Below the pieces are notes generated by a model, which was given only the letters and a program-made list of their open reading frames with translations, was not told the origin of the DNA and ran no database searches. Shown here piece after piece: positions 16,146-24,517 of a stretch of 64,000 bases of DNA (positions are counted from its first letter, which is position 1; every line of letters starts with the position of its first letter). Both the position numbers and the translations under genes were made by a program. The DNA lies in assembly GCF_003258945.1 (NCBI RefSeq), contig NZ_QLIX01000012.1:62001-126000 (forward strand), given 5' to 3'. Origin of the DNA: Roseicella frigidaeris (lineage in GTDB: Bacteria; Pseudomonadota; Alphaproteobacteria; Acetobacterales; Acetobacteraceae).

Positions 16146-17419
16146 TGGAGGGCGCCGCCTCCCTGCTGGCCAGCCAGCCCTGGCCGATCTGGGGCATCGT
16201 CGGCCTGGCCACGGCCGGCGTGATCCTGCGCCCCTTCGCCTGGCCGGAATGGATCTGGGCGGCCGCCGGGGCCGGGCTGCTGGTCGCCCTCGGCCTGTTC
16301 TCCCCCGCCGAGGCGCTGGCCGGCATCGCCCGCGGGACGGATGTCTACCTCTTCCTCCTCGGCATGATGCTGCTGGCCGAGCTGGCGCGGCTGGAGGGGC
16401 TGTTCGACTGGCTCGCGGCGCAGGCCGTGCGCCTGGCGCGCGACTCCGCCACGCGGCTCTTCGCGCTGATCTACGGGGTCGGCGTGCTGGTGACGGTCTT
16501 CCTCTCGAACGATGCCACGGCCGTGGTGCTGACCCCGGCGGTCGCCGCCGCGACGCGGGCGGCGCGGGTGCGGGACCCGCTGCCCTATCTCTTCGCCTGC
16601 GCCTTCGTCGCCAACGCCGCCAGCTTCGTGCTGCCGATCTCCAACCCGGCCAACCTCGTGCTCTACGGCAGCCGAATGCCCTCGCTGCTGGAATGGCTGC
16701 CGCGCTACGCGCTGCCCTCGGCGCTCGCCATCGGCGCCACCTACCTGATGCTGCGCTGGACGCAGCGGCACCGGCTGCGCGAGAGCATCCATTCGGACAT
16801 CGCGCGGCCCAGGCTTTCCGGTGGCGGCCGCCTCGCCGCGGCCGGCATCGCGGCGACGGCGCTGGTGCTGCTCGCCGCCTCGGCCCGCGACATCCCGCTC
16901 GGCCTGCCGACCTTCCTCGCCGGGCTCGCCACCACCCTGCTCGCCCTGCTGCGGGCGCGCCGCGGCCTGCGGGCCGTGGCGACCGGCATCGCCTGGGGCG
17001 TGCTGCCACTCGTCGCCGGCCTCTTCGTGCTGGTCGAGGCGCTGGAGAAGACCGGCGTCACCGCCGCCCTGGCGCGGGCGCTGCAGGCGCTGGTGCGGGA
17101 CCATCCCGGGCTGGCGCCCTGGCTCTCCGGCACGCTCCTCGCCTTCGGCTCCAACCTCGTCAACAACCTGCCGGCCGGGTTGGTGGCGGGGCGCGTGGTG
17201 GAACTCGCCACGGTGCCCGAGCCGGTGCGCGCCGCCCTGCTGATCGGCGTCGATCTCGGGCCCAACCTCTCGGTCACCGGCTCCCTGGCCACGCTGCTCT
17301 GGCTGGTCGCGCTGCGGCGTGACGGCCAGACGGTCGGCGCCTGGACCTTCCTCCGGCTCGGCTCCCTCGTCATGCCTCCCGCCCTGGTGCTGGCCATCGC
17401 CGGCGCCCTCCTCGGCTGA
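16145..17419 (+). CDS. ArsB-type inner-membrane anion transporter
   Basis: A 424-residue permease of the ion transporter superfamily, ArsB/NhaD-like group, with about 11 membrane segments. The helix-hairpin motifs are visible: VFLSNDATAVVLTPA near residue 120, ISNPANLVLYG near 165, and GSNLVNNLPAGLVAG near 340. ArsB proteins extrude arsenite or antimonite. No arsR, arsC or arsH is nearby, so arsenite is only one candidate. The start codon overlaps the stop of the MFS gene by one base. This coupling and the lack of ars genes make me call the family with confidence but not the substrate. Confidence 0.82.
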   Translation: MEGAASLLASQPWPIWGIVGLATAGVILRPFAWPEWIWAAAGAGLLVALGLFSPAEALAGIARGTDVYLFLLGMMLLAELARLEGLFDWLAAQAVRLARDSATRLFALIYGVGVLVTVFLSNDATAVVLTPAVAAATRAARVRDPLPYLFACAFVANAASFVLPISNPANLVLYGSRMPSLLEWLPRYALPSALAIGATYLMLRWTQRHRLRESIHSDIARPRLSGGGRLAAAGIAATALVLLAASARDIPLGLPTFLAGLATTLLALLRARRGLRAVATGIAWGVLPLVAGLFVLVEALEKTGVTAALARALQALVRDHPGLAPWLSGTLLAFGSNLVNNLPAGLVAGRVVELATVPEPVRAALLIGVDLGPNLSVTGSLATLLWLVALRRDGQTVGAWTFLRLGSLVMPPALVLAIAGALLG

Positions 17420-17447
17420 GCCGCGGCGCGCGGCGCCGACAGGACAA

Positions 17448-17471
17448 GGGCGCCGGATCGCTCCGGCGCCC
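17448..17471. terminator. Perfect 10-bp hairpin between convergent genes
   Basis: GGGCGCCGGA pairs with TCCGGCGCCC around a TCGC tetraloop, 28 bases after the ArsB-type gene stop and 42 bases beyond the stop of the convergent small gene. Likely bidirectional terminator; no T-tract. Confidence 0.6.
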
Positions 17472-17513
17472 CCTGCGTGCCGGGGGCGGGCCCCGGCCTC
17501 GGGAAGCCGACGC

Positions 17514-17834
17514 CTAGCCGCCGCTGTTGCTGCCCGCGGTCGGCGACTTGCCGGGCTGGATGGCGCCGTTCGGCGTCAGGTTCGTGCCGGAGCCGGTGGC
17601 GCCGCCGGGCATCGCGCTGCCGCCGCCGGCCGGCGGGGCGCCGCGCGGCTCGACCATGCTGCTGCCGGCGGCGCTGCGCGCGGCCGAGCTCGGCGCCCCC
17701 GGGCCGGTGGCCACGCCACCGCCGGGCTGCGGCTGGGTCTGCGGGGTGCCGAGATTCGTCCCCGAGACCTGCGCCTGCGCCGTGCCGAGCGCCAGCCCCA
17801 TGGCAACCGTAGCGAAGAGAACCGATCGAAGCAT
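17514..17834 (-). CDS. Small secreted low-complexity protein
   Basis: A 106-residue protein with a clear signal peptide (MLRSVLFATVAMGLALGTAQA, cleavage after about residue 21). The mature part is low-complexity and rich in Gly, Ser, Pro, Ala and Asn. A GTNL tetrapeptide occurs near both ends (G-T-N-L-G-T and G-T-N-L-T-P-N-G), hinting at an internal duplication. No domain recognised. A purine-rich AGGGAAAGG precedes the start. It should be periplasmic or extracellular; the composition suggests a disordered protein. Its coding potential is supported by the signal peptide and ribosome binding site rather than by homology. Confidence 0.65.
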   Translation of the reverse strand: MLRSVLFATVAMGLALGTAQAQVSGTNLGTPQTQPQPGGGVATGPGAPSSAARSAAGSSMVEPRGAPPAGGGSAMPGGATGSGTNLTPNGAIQPGKSPTAGSNSGG

Positions 17835-18007
17835 CTGCTGCCTTTCCCTCGATAGTGGTCAGGCCCCGCCCCACAACGAGGTTCCATGGTTGCAGGTTCG
17901 CCGCCCCGGCGCGTCACGCTTGCGCGGGGCCGCCGGCACCTTGATGCCGGTCCGCGGCTATGCGCAGAGTGCCCCCATCGGCACGGTGGAGCGAGATCCG
18001 GCAGGCG

Positions 18008-18373
18008 ATGACGCGGGCGATGCGGAACGCAGGGATGGCGCGGAGCTGGGCGGTGCTAACCCGCCTGCTCGCGGCCGGCTTCCTGCTCGCCTGCCTGCTG
18101 GTCCCGCCCCATGCCGAGGCAGGCCCGGCCGGGCCGGCGGGCGGCGCCCTTCCTTCCCTTGCCATCGGGCAGGATGGCGGCGCGGGCCAGCCTGGCCGCC
18201 CGGACGGGCTGGTGCATGTGGGCGCGCATTGCGCCTGCCAGTTCGCCCTTCGCTTGGCGGCGCCCGGCCCCGACCTGCCCCGGGCCCTTGGCCTGCCGAC
18301 GCAGCCGCTGCGCACGGATCCCGCCCGCGCCTCCTTCGACGCCGGACCCCCCGCCCGCCCGCCACGGGCCTGA
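18008..18373 (+). CDS. Small secreted His/Cys protein upstream of czcC
   Basis: A 121-residue protein whose N-terminus (basic residues, then a leucine-rich stretch to HAEAG near residue 38) looks like a signal peptide. The mature domain contains the compact potential metal ligand cluster VHVGAHCACQF. I recognise no family, but short secreted His/Cys proteins are often found directly in front of czcCBA-type efflux genes, so a periplasmic metal-binding role is plausible (inference). The start is uncertain: ATGs at 17960, 18008, 18020 and 18035 are in frame and none has a good Shine-Dalgarno. A strong hairpin separates it from czcC. Confidence 0.6.
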   Translation: MTRAMRNAGMARSWAVLTRLLAAGFLLACLLVPPHAEAGPAGPAGGALPSLAIGQDGGAGQPGRPDGLVHVGAHCACQFALRLAAPGPDLPRALGLPTQPLRTDPARASFDAGPPARPPRA

Positions 18374-18393
18374 CCGAACCCGAGCCGATCACG

Positions 18394-18421
18394 GCCACGC
18401 CCCGGCCTGCCGGGGCGTGGC
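18394..18421 (+). terminator. 12-bp hairpin between the small secreted protein gene and czcC
   Basis: GCCACGCCCCGG pairs perfectly with CCGGGGCGTGGC around a CCTG loop. It begins 21 bases after the small gene stop and ends 33 bases before the czcC start, in the direction of transcription. It could be a terminator, an attenuator reducing czcCBA expression relative to the small gene, or an mRNA processing/stability structure. No T-tract. Confidence 0.5.
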
Positions 18422-18453
18422 GCCCTGCCCGCGTTCCGTCCGTCCCAGGTGTC

Positions 18454-19806
18454 ATGTTCCTTCGCATCCGCTTCGGAGTGCCGCCCGCCCTGCGGGGCGC
18501 GGCGCTGCTTGCCGCCGCCATCGCCCTGCCCGCGCTGGCCGATCCCGCCCCGGCTGCCCCGGCGGCCGACGACGCGCCCCTGCTGGTGACGACGCCGGCC
18601 CAGGCCGCGGCCCTCGCCCTGGCGCGCGCCCCCATCCTGCGCAGCGCCGAGGCCGGCCGCCGGGCGATCCAGGGCGATCGCGTCACCGCCGGGCTGCGGC
18701 CCAATCCCGGTCTCACCGTCAGCACCGAGAATATCGGCGGCAGCGGCGGCTATCGCGGCCTCTCGGCGCAGGAGACCACCTTCAGCCTGTCCCAGCGCAT
18801 CGAGACCGGCGGCAAGCGGCAGGCCCGCATCGCCGCGGCCGACCGCGCCGTGGCGCTCACCGGCCTCGATGTCGCGGCGGTCCGGCTCGACCTGGTGCGG
18901 GAGGTGGTGCGCGCCCTGGCCGAGGCGGTGGCCAGCGGCCGGGCGGTGGAGATCGCCCGGGAGCGGGCGCGGCTGGCGGAGGAGGTGCTGCGCGCCACCC
19001 GCGCCCGGGTGGAGGCCGGGCGCGAGCCACCGCCGCAGCAGCGCCGCGCCGAGGTGGCGCGGGAGACCGCGCTCCTGGCCTTCGAGCGCTCGGAGCGGGA
19101 GGCGGCGGTGGCGCTGCGCAGCCTCGCCGTGCTGCTGGCGGCGCCGCGGCTGCGGGTCGAGCCGGCCCGGGCGGCCTGGTTCGACGATCTCGGGCCGCGC
19201 CCCATGGAGGGCGGCCCCGCCGCGGCGCCCCCCGCCTCGCCCCCCGGGCAGCTCGACCGGGCGCGGCTGGAGGCGCTGATCGACCAGCGCCGCGCCGAGC
19301 TCGAGCTGCAGCGCCGCAATGCGGTCCCGGATGTCGAGATCGCCGGCGGCGTCCGCCGCTACCGGGAGGCGGGCGGCGACACCGCCTTCGTGCTCGGCCT
19401 CACCGTGCCGCTGCCGCTCCATGACCGGAACCAGGGCAACATCCTGCGGGCCGGCGCCGAGCTGACGCGGGCGGAGGCCGAGGCGGAGCGCGGCCGGCTC
19501 TATCTCGACGCCGCCCTTGCCGATGCCGAGCGGCGCCTGGCCCAGGCCTGGCGCGCGGCGGATGCCCTGCGGCGCATCGTGCTGCCGGCCGCCGGCGAGG
19601 CGGCGGGGGCGGCGCGGGAAGGCTATGTGGCCGGCAAATTCTCCCTGCTCGAGGTGCTCGACGCCCAGCGCGCCCTGTCGGATGCGCGCGAGCAGCTCAA
19701 CGCCGCGCGGCTCGAGGTGCAGCAGCTGCGCGCCGATATCGACCGGCTGCGCGGGCGCGCCGAGGCCGCCCCGCCGGCCCCGGGCAGCCGGGCGGGAGGG
19801 TCCTGA
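18454..19806 (+). CDS. czcC: CzcC-type outer-membrane channel of RND metal efflux system
   Basis: A 450-residue TolC-like outer-membrane factor. A signal peptide ends near ALAD (residue 30). Two copies of the OEP repeat follow: AALALARAPILRSAEAG and GLRPNPGLTVSTENIGG in the first half, and YVAGKFSLLEVLDAQRAL in the second, separated by long alanine/arginine-rich coiled-coil helices. It forms the exit duct for divalent metal efflux with the two genes that follow. The next start is 2 bases after its stop. The frame is open far upstream, but only the ATG at 18454 puts a signal peptide at the N-terminus. Confidence 0.88.
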   Translation: MFLRIRFGVPPALRGAALLAAAIALPALADPAPAAPAADDAPLLVTTPAQAAALALARAPILRSAEAGRRAIQGDRVTAGLRPNPGLTVSTENIGGSGGYRGLSAQETTFSLSQRIETGGKRQARIAAADRAVALTGLDVAAVRLDLVREVVRALAEAVASGRAVEIARERARLAEEVLRATRARVEAGREPPPQQRRAEVARETALLAFERSEREAAVALRSLAVLLAAPRLRVEPARAAWFDDLGPRPMEGGPAAAPPASPPGQLDRARLEALIDQRRAELELQRRNAVPDVEIAGGVRRYREAGGDTAFVLGLTVPLPLHDRNQGNILRAGAELTRAEAEAERGRLYLDAALADAERRLAQAWRAADALRRIVLPAAGEAAGAAREGYVAGKFSLLEVLDAQRALSDAREQLNAARLEVQQLRADIDRLRGRAEAAPPAPGSRAGGS

Positions 19807-19808
19807 GC

Positions 19809-21095
19809 ATGCGATCGATCCTGCTCCTCCTGGCCGGCGCCGCCGCCGCCCTCGGCGCCGCGGTGCTGCGGCCCGACCTGCCCGCCCATCTGCGCGCCGG
19901 CCTCGGCCTCGCTCCCGCGGCCGGGACCGCCGCCCATCACGCCGGCCCCGCCGCGGCCGAGGAGGACGACCACGATCACGGGCATGATCATGGGCATGGC
20001 CATGCCCATGGCCCCGGCGAGGACCGGGATGGCGAGGCCGCGGACGGCACGCTCCGCATGACGGAGGAGCAGATCGCGGGCGCCGGGATCACCCTGGCGG
20101 CGGCGGGGCCCGGCAGCCTCGCGCGCCGCGTCGCCCTGCCCGGCACGGTGACGGCGAATGCCGACCGGCTGGCGCATGTCCCGGCCCGCGTCGCGGGCAT
20201 CGTCACCGCCCTGCACCGGCGCCTCGGCGAGGCGGTGGCGGCGGGCGAGGTGCTGGCCGTGGTCGAGAGCGCCGAGATCGCCACCGCCAAGGGCGAGTAC
20301 CTCGCCGCGCTGCGGACCACCGAGCTCGCCCGCCTCACCTTCGAGCGCGAGCAGCGGCTGTGGCAGCGCAAGGTCTCCGCCGAGCAGGATTTCCTCAAGG
20401 CGCGCACCGACTGGCAGGAGGCGCAGATCCGCCTCGACCTCGCGCGGCAGAAGCTGGCGGCGATCGGCCTCGGCCGGACGGAGATCGAGGACCTGCCGCG
20501 CCAGCCCATCGAGGCGCTGCGGCGGCAGGAGGTCCGGGCGCCGATCGCCGGCCGCATCACGGCGCGGCCCAAGATGCTGGGCGATGCCGTCTCGGCCGAG
20601 ATGGAGGTCTACACCCTGGCCGATCTCGCCACGGTCTGGGTGGAGATGGCGGTGCCGCCCGCCGACCTGGCCTTCGTGCAGGAAGGCATGGCGGCCCGCA
20701 TCGCCGGCGAGAGCGGGAGGCTGGGCGAGGGCCGCATCGTCTTCCTCAGCCCGGTGCTCGACCCGGAGACGCGCTCGGCCCGGGCGGTCGTCGAGCTGCC
20801 GAACCCGGCGGGGGCGCTGCGCCCGGGCGGCTTCGTCACCGCCGAGGTCGCCACCGGGGCGCAGGCCGTGCCGCTGCTCCTGCCCCGGGCGGCGCTGCAG
20901 CAGGTGGAGGGCGAGACCGTCGTCTTCGTCCGCACGGCCGAGGGCTTCGCCCGGCGCGCGGTGGTGCTCGGCCGCGGCGACGGGGAGGAGGTGGAGGTGG
21001 TCTCCGGCCTCGATCCCGGCGAGCGCTACGCCGCCGGCAACAGCTTCCTGCTCAAGGCGGAGCTCGGCAAGGCCGAGGCCGGGCATGCGCATTGA
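19809..21095 (+). CDS. czcB: CzcB-type periplasmic adaptor with His-rich N-terminus
   Basis: A 428-residue membrane fusion protein linking the inner-membrane pump to the outer-membrane channel. It has an N-terminal membrane anchor or signal segment, then an acidic/histidine stretch (about residues 52-67, alternating D/H/G) that should bind Zn, Co, Cd or Ni. The barrel-sandwich hybrid and alpha-hairpin follow (LAHVPARVAGIVTALHRRLGEAV ... EQRLWQRKVSAEQDFLKA), then VRAPIAGRIT and the beta-barrel with VWVEMAVPPAD. The C-terminus ends GHAH, a second possible ligand. The middle gene of czcCBA; the pump gene starts 16 bp downstream. Confidence 0.9.
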   Translation: MRSILLLLAGAAAALGAAVLRPDLPAHLRAGLGLAPAAGTAAHHAGPAAAEEDDHDHGHDHGHGHAHGPGEDRDGEAADGTLRMTEEQIAGAGITLAAAGPGSLARRVALPGTVTANADRLAHVPARVAGIVTALHRRLGEAVAAGEVLAVVESAEIATAKGEYLAALRTTELARLTFEREQRLWQRKVSAEQDFLKARTDWQEAQIRLDLARQKLAAIGLGRTEIEDLPRQPIEALRRQEVRAPIAGRITARPKMLGDAVSAEMEVYTLADLATVWVEMAVPPADLAFVQEGMAARIAGESGRLGEGRIVFLSPVLDPETRSARAVVELPNPAGALRPGGFVTAEVATGAQAVPLLLPRAALQQVEGETVVFVRTAEGFARRAVVLGRGDGEEVEVVSGLDPGERYAAGNSFLLKAELGKAEAGHAH

Positions 21096-21111
21096 TCGGG
21101 GACACCGGAGC

Positions 21112-24100
21112 ATGATCGCACGCATCCTCGACATCGCGGTGCAGCGGCGCTGGCTGGTGGTGCTGCTGGTCGCCGCCGCGGCCGGCCTCGGCCTGCGCTC
21201 GCTGCAATCCCTGCCCATCGACGCGGTGCCGGACATCACCAACAACCAGGTGCAGATCAACACCCTGGCGCCCGCCCTCTCGCCGCAGGAGGTGGAGAAG
21301 CAGGTGACCTTCCCGGTGGAGACGGCGATGGCGGGCATCCGCGGCCTGCAATCGACGCGCTCGCTGTCGCGCAACGGCTTCAGCCAGGTCGTCGCCATCT
21401 TCGCCGACGAGGTCGGCATCTACCATGCCCGGCAGCAGGTGCTGGAGCGCCTGGCCGAGGCGCGCGAGGCGCTGCCGCCCGGCGTCGAGCCGCGGCTGGG
21501 GCCGATCTCGACCGGCCTCGGCGAGATCGTCATGTGGGTGCTCGACTGGGCGCCGCGCCGCGCGGGCGATGCCGCCGGCGAGGGCCGCCCGGGCTGGCAG
21601 GCGGATGGCGGCTACCTGACGCCCGAGGGCCGCCGCCTGGCGACCGCGCTCGATCGCAGCGCCTATCTGCGCACCCTGCAGGACTGGGTGATCCGGCCGC
21701 AGCTCCGCACCGTGCCGGGCGTCGCGGGGGTCGATGCCATCGGCGGCCATGTCAAGCAGTACCATGTCGAGCCCGACCCGGCGAAGCTGATCGGCCTCGG
21801 CCTCTCCTTCGCCGACCTGGCCGAGGCGCTGGAGCGCAACAATGCCAGCCGCGGCGCCGGCTATATCGAGCGCGGCGGCGAGGGCTACGTCGTCCGCTCC
21901 GGCGGCAGGCTCGAGGGCATCGAGGATATCGGCGCCGTGGTGGTGGCGACCCGCGAGGGCGTGCCGGTGCGGATCCGCGACCTCGCCCGGGTCGGGACCG
22001 GCCGCGAGCTGCGGACCGGCAGCGGCAGCGTCGATGGGCGGGAGGCGGTGATCGGCACCGCGCTGATGCTGATCGGCGAGAACAGCCGGACGGTGGCGGC
22101 GGCGGTCGAGGCCAGGATCGGCGAGATCGCCCGCACCCTGCCGCCCGGCATCGAGCTCCGCATCGTGCTGAACCGGACCGCGCTGGTGGATGCGACGATC
22201 CGGACGGTGGCGAAGAACCTGGCCGAGGGCGCGCTCCTCGTCATCGCCGTGCTCTTCCTGCTGCTCGGCAACCTGCGGGCGGCGGTGGTGACCGCGCTGG
22301 TCATCCCGGTCACCATGCTGCTGGCGGTGACCGGGATGCTGCAGGGCGGCCTGAGCGCCAACCTGATGAGCCTCGGGGCGCTCGATTTCGGCCTCATCGT
22401 CGATGGCGCCGTCATCGTCACCGAGAACAGCCTGCGGCACCTGGCGGCGCGGCAGCACGCCCTCGGGCGCGTGCTGACGGCCGCGGAGCGGCTGCCCGTG
22501 GTGGCCGCCGCGGCGCGGGAGATGATCCGGCCTTCCCTCTTCGGGCAGGCGATCATCATCCTGGTCTACCTCCCCCTGCTCGCCTTCCAGGGGGTCGAGG
22601 GCAAGATGTTCGCCCCGATGGCGCTCACCGTCGTCATCGCGCTCCTGGCCGCCTGCGTGCTCTCGCTCACCTTCGTCCCGGCGATGATCGCGCTCGCGGT
22701 CACCGGCCGGGTGCGGGAGACGGAGAGCCGGCCCCTCCGACTCCTCCGGCGCCTCTACGCGCCGGCGCTCGACCTCGCCCTGCGCCGGCCGCTGCCGGTC
22801 ATCAGCGGGGCGGGCCTGCTCTTCCTCGGCGCGCTCCTCCTCGGCGGCCGGCTCGGCTCGGAGTTCATCCCGCAGCTCGACGAGGGGAACATCGCCATGC
22901 ATGCCCTGCGCATCCCCTCCACGGCGCTGACGCAGTCCCAGGCGATGCAGCTGCGGATCGAGCAGACCGTCTCGGCCTTCCCGGAGGTGGCGGTGGTCTT
23001 CTCCAAGACCGGCACCGCCGAGGTGGCGTCCGACCCGATGCCGGTGAACGTCTCGGACACCTTCATCATCCTCCGGCCCCGCGCGCATTGGCCGGACCCG
23101 GCCTTGCCGAAGGCGGCGCTGATCCGCCGGCTCCAGGAGGCGGTGGGCCGGCTTCCCGGCAACAATGTCGAGTTCACCCAGCCGATCCAGATGCGGTTCA
23201 ACGAGCTGCTGGCGGGCACCCGCGGCGACCTCTCGGTGAAGGTCTTCGGCGAGGAATTCGCGCCGATGCTCGCCGCCGCCAACCGCGTCGCCGGCATCCT
23301 GCGCGGCATCGCCGGGGCGGAGGATGTGCGCGTGGAGCAGGCGACGGGGCTGCCCGTCCTCGAGATCACCGTGGACAAGGCGGAGATCGCCCGGCGCGGC
23401 CTCAGCCTGGATGCGGTGCAGGAGGTGATCGGCACCGCCATCGGCGGGCGCCAGGCCGGCTGGGTCTTCGAGGGCGATCGCCGCTTCGCCATCGTCGTGC
23501 GGCTGCCCGAGGCCCTGCGCAGCGACCTCGAGGCGCTGCGCAACCTGCCCGTGGCCCTGCCCGGGGCGGGGCCGGCCGGCGCGGCGAGCGTGCCGCTGCG
23601 CAGCCTCACCGGCTTCCGCCTCGCCGAGGGGCCGAACCAGGTCAGCCGCGAGAACGGCAAGCGCCGCGTCGTGGTCACGGCCAATATCCGCGGCCGCGAC
23701 ATCGCCTCCGTCGTGGCCGAGGCGCAGGCGCAGGTGGCGGCCGGGATCGCCCTGCCCCCCGGCTACTTCGTCACCTGGGGCGGCCAGTTCGAGAGCCTGC
23801 AGGCCGCCGAGCGGCGGCTGATGGTCGTCGTGCCGGCGGCGTTCTTCCTCATCGTCCTGCTGCTCGCCACGGCGCTCGGCACGGTGCGCGAGGCGCTGCT
23901 GGTCTTCAGCGCGGTGCCGCTGGGGCTGACCGGCGGCATCGCCCTGCTCTGGCTGCGGGGCATGCCGCTCTCGGTCTCCGCCGTGGTCGGCTTCATCGCG
24001 CTCTCGGGCGTCGCCGTGCTGAACGGCCTGGTGATGCTGAACCGGGTCGCGCAGCTGCGCGCCGAGGGGCACGGGCGGCGGGAGGCGGTGCGGCAGGGCG

Positions 24101-24372
24101 CCCTGGACCGGCTGCGGCCGGTGGCGATGACCGCCCTCGTCGCCGCGCTCGGCTTCCTGCCGATGGCGCTGGCGACCGGCCCGGGCGCCGAGGTGCAGAA
24201 GCCGATCGCCACGGTGGTGATCGGCGGCTTGGTCACCGCCACCCTTCTCACCCTGATGGTGCTGCCGGCCCTCTATGCGCGCTTCGGCAGCGCCGAGGTC
24301 CCGTCATCGCATCCCCGGGGGCAGGAGAGGAAGGCGACGGGGCGAGCGGCATTGCCGGCGACGGCGGAGTGA
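21112..24372 (+). CDS. czcA: CzcA-type RND heavy-metal efflux pump
   Basis: A 1086-residue inner-membrane RND pump with 12 membrane helices and two large periplasmic loops, powered by proton import. The helix 4 signature DFGLIVDGAVIVTEN places it in the heavy-metal efflux class for divalent cations (Zn/Co/Cd/Ni), not the Cu/Ag CusA group. The N-terminal PIDAVPDITNNQVQI and EVEKQVTFPVE are classic for this family. A GGAG site precedes the ATG at 21112; longer in-frame starts run inside czcB. The long C-terminal tail after residue 1060 is low-complexity. Neighbouring MntR suggests metal-responsive control of this block, but the operon has no obvious regulator of its own. Confidence 0.93.
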   Translation: MIARILDIAVQRRWLVVLLVAAAAGLGLRSLQSLPIDAVPDITNNQVQINTLAPALSPQEVEKQVTFPVETAMAGIRGLQSTRSLSRNGFSQVVAIFADEVGIYHARQQVLERLAEAREALPPGVEPRLGPISTGLGEIVMWVLDWAPRRAGDAAGEGRPGWQADGGYLTPEGRRLATALDRSAYLRTLQDWVIRPQLRTVPGVAGVDAIGGHVKQYHVEPDPAKLIGLGLSFADLAEALERNNASRGAGYIERGGEGYVVRSGGRLEGIEDIGAVVVATREGVPVRIRDLARVGTGRELRTGSGSVDGREAVIGTALMLIGENSRTVAAAVEARIGEIARTLPPGIELRIVLNRTALVDATIRTVAKNLAEGALLVIAVLFLLLGNLRAAVVTALVIPVTMLLAVTGMLQGGLSANLMSLGALDFGLIVDGAVIVTENSLRHLAARQHALGRVLTAAERLPVVAAAAREMIRPSLFGQAIIILVYLPLLAFQGVEGKMFAPMALTVVIALLAACVLSLTFVPAMIALAVTGRVRETESRPLRLLRRLYAPALDLALRRPLPVISGAGLLFLGALLLGGRLGSEFIPQLDEGNIAMHALRIPSTALTQSQAMQLRIEQTVSAFPEVAVVFSKTGTAEVASDPMPVNVSDTFIILRPRAHWPDPALPKAALIRRLQEAVGRLPGNNVEFTQPIQMRFNELLAGTRGDLSVKVFGEEFAPMLAAANRVAGILRGIAGAEDVRVEQATGLPVLEITVDKAEIARRGLSLDAVQEVIGTAIGGRQAGWVFEGDRRFAIVVRLPEALRSDLEALRNLPVALPGAGPAGAASVPLRSLTGFRLAEGPNQVSRENGKRRVVVTANIRGRDIASVVAEAQAQVAAGIALPPGYFVTWGGQFESLQAAERRLMVVVPAAFFLIVLLLATALGTVREALLVFSAVPLGLTGGIALLWLRGMPLSVSAVVGFIALSGVAVLNGLVMLNRVAQLRAEGHGRREAVRQGALDRLRPVAMTALVAALGFLPMALATGPGAEVQKPIATVVIGGLVTATLLTLMVLPALYARFGSAEVPSSHPRGQERKATGRAALPATAE

Positions 24373-24384
24373 CGCCGGCGGCCG

Positions 24385-24407
24385 GCGCCGGGCCGTCATA
24401 CCCGGCG
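24385..24407. repeat. Intergenic hairpin repeat, copy 2
   Basis: A 23-bp element with arms CGCCGGG and CCCGGCG around loop CCGTCATA, 12 bases after the czcA stop. It differs at one base from the copy at 10182-10204. The rest of this 145-bp convergent junction (24408-24517) is also dense in inverted repeats: CCTGCGG/CCGCAGG near 24422 and CGCCCG/CGGGCG near 24450. Confidence 0.55.
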
Positions 24408-24517
24408 CAGGACGTGCTGGCCTGCGGCCCGCAGGGCCGAGCGCCCGAACGGGCGTCGCGCCCGGTGGCGCAAAGGCCCAGGCAAACCGGAGGGTTGCAC
24501 CCGGTGTCTGAGCGGCA

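Noticed and set aside
16145-17419. Naming the ArsB-type gene arsB
   Set aside because: No ars regulator or reductase is nearby and the family also carries other anions, so only the family is called.
21052-24072. A 1006-codon minus-strand frame across czcA
   Set aside because: A shadow of the efflux pump gene; the product is His/Arg/Gln-rich without domains or a start signal.
24408-24517. A possible mobile-element remnant between czcA and mntR
   Set aside because: Several short inverted repeats are present, but no transposase, no target duplication and no terminal repeat pair could be seen.
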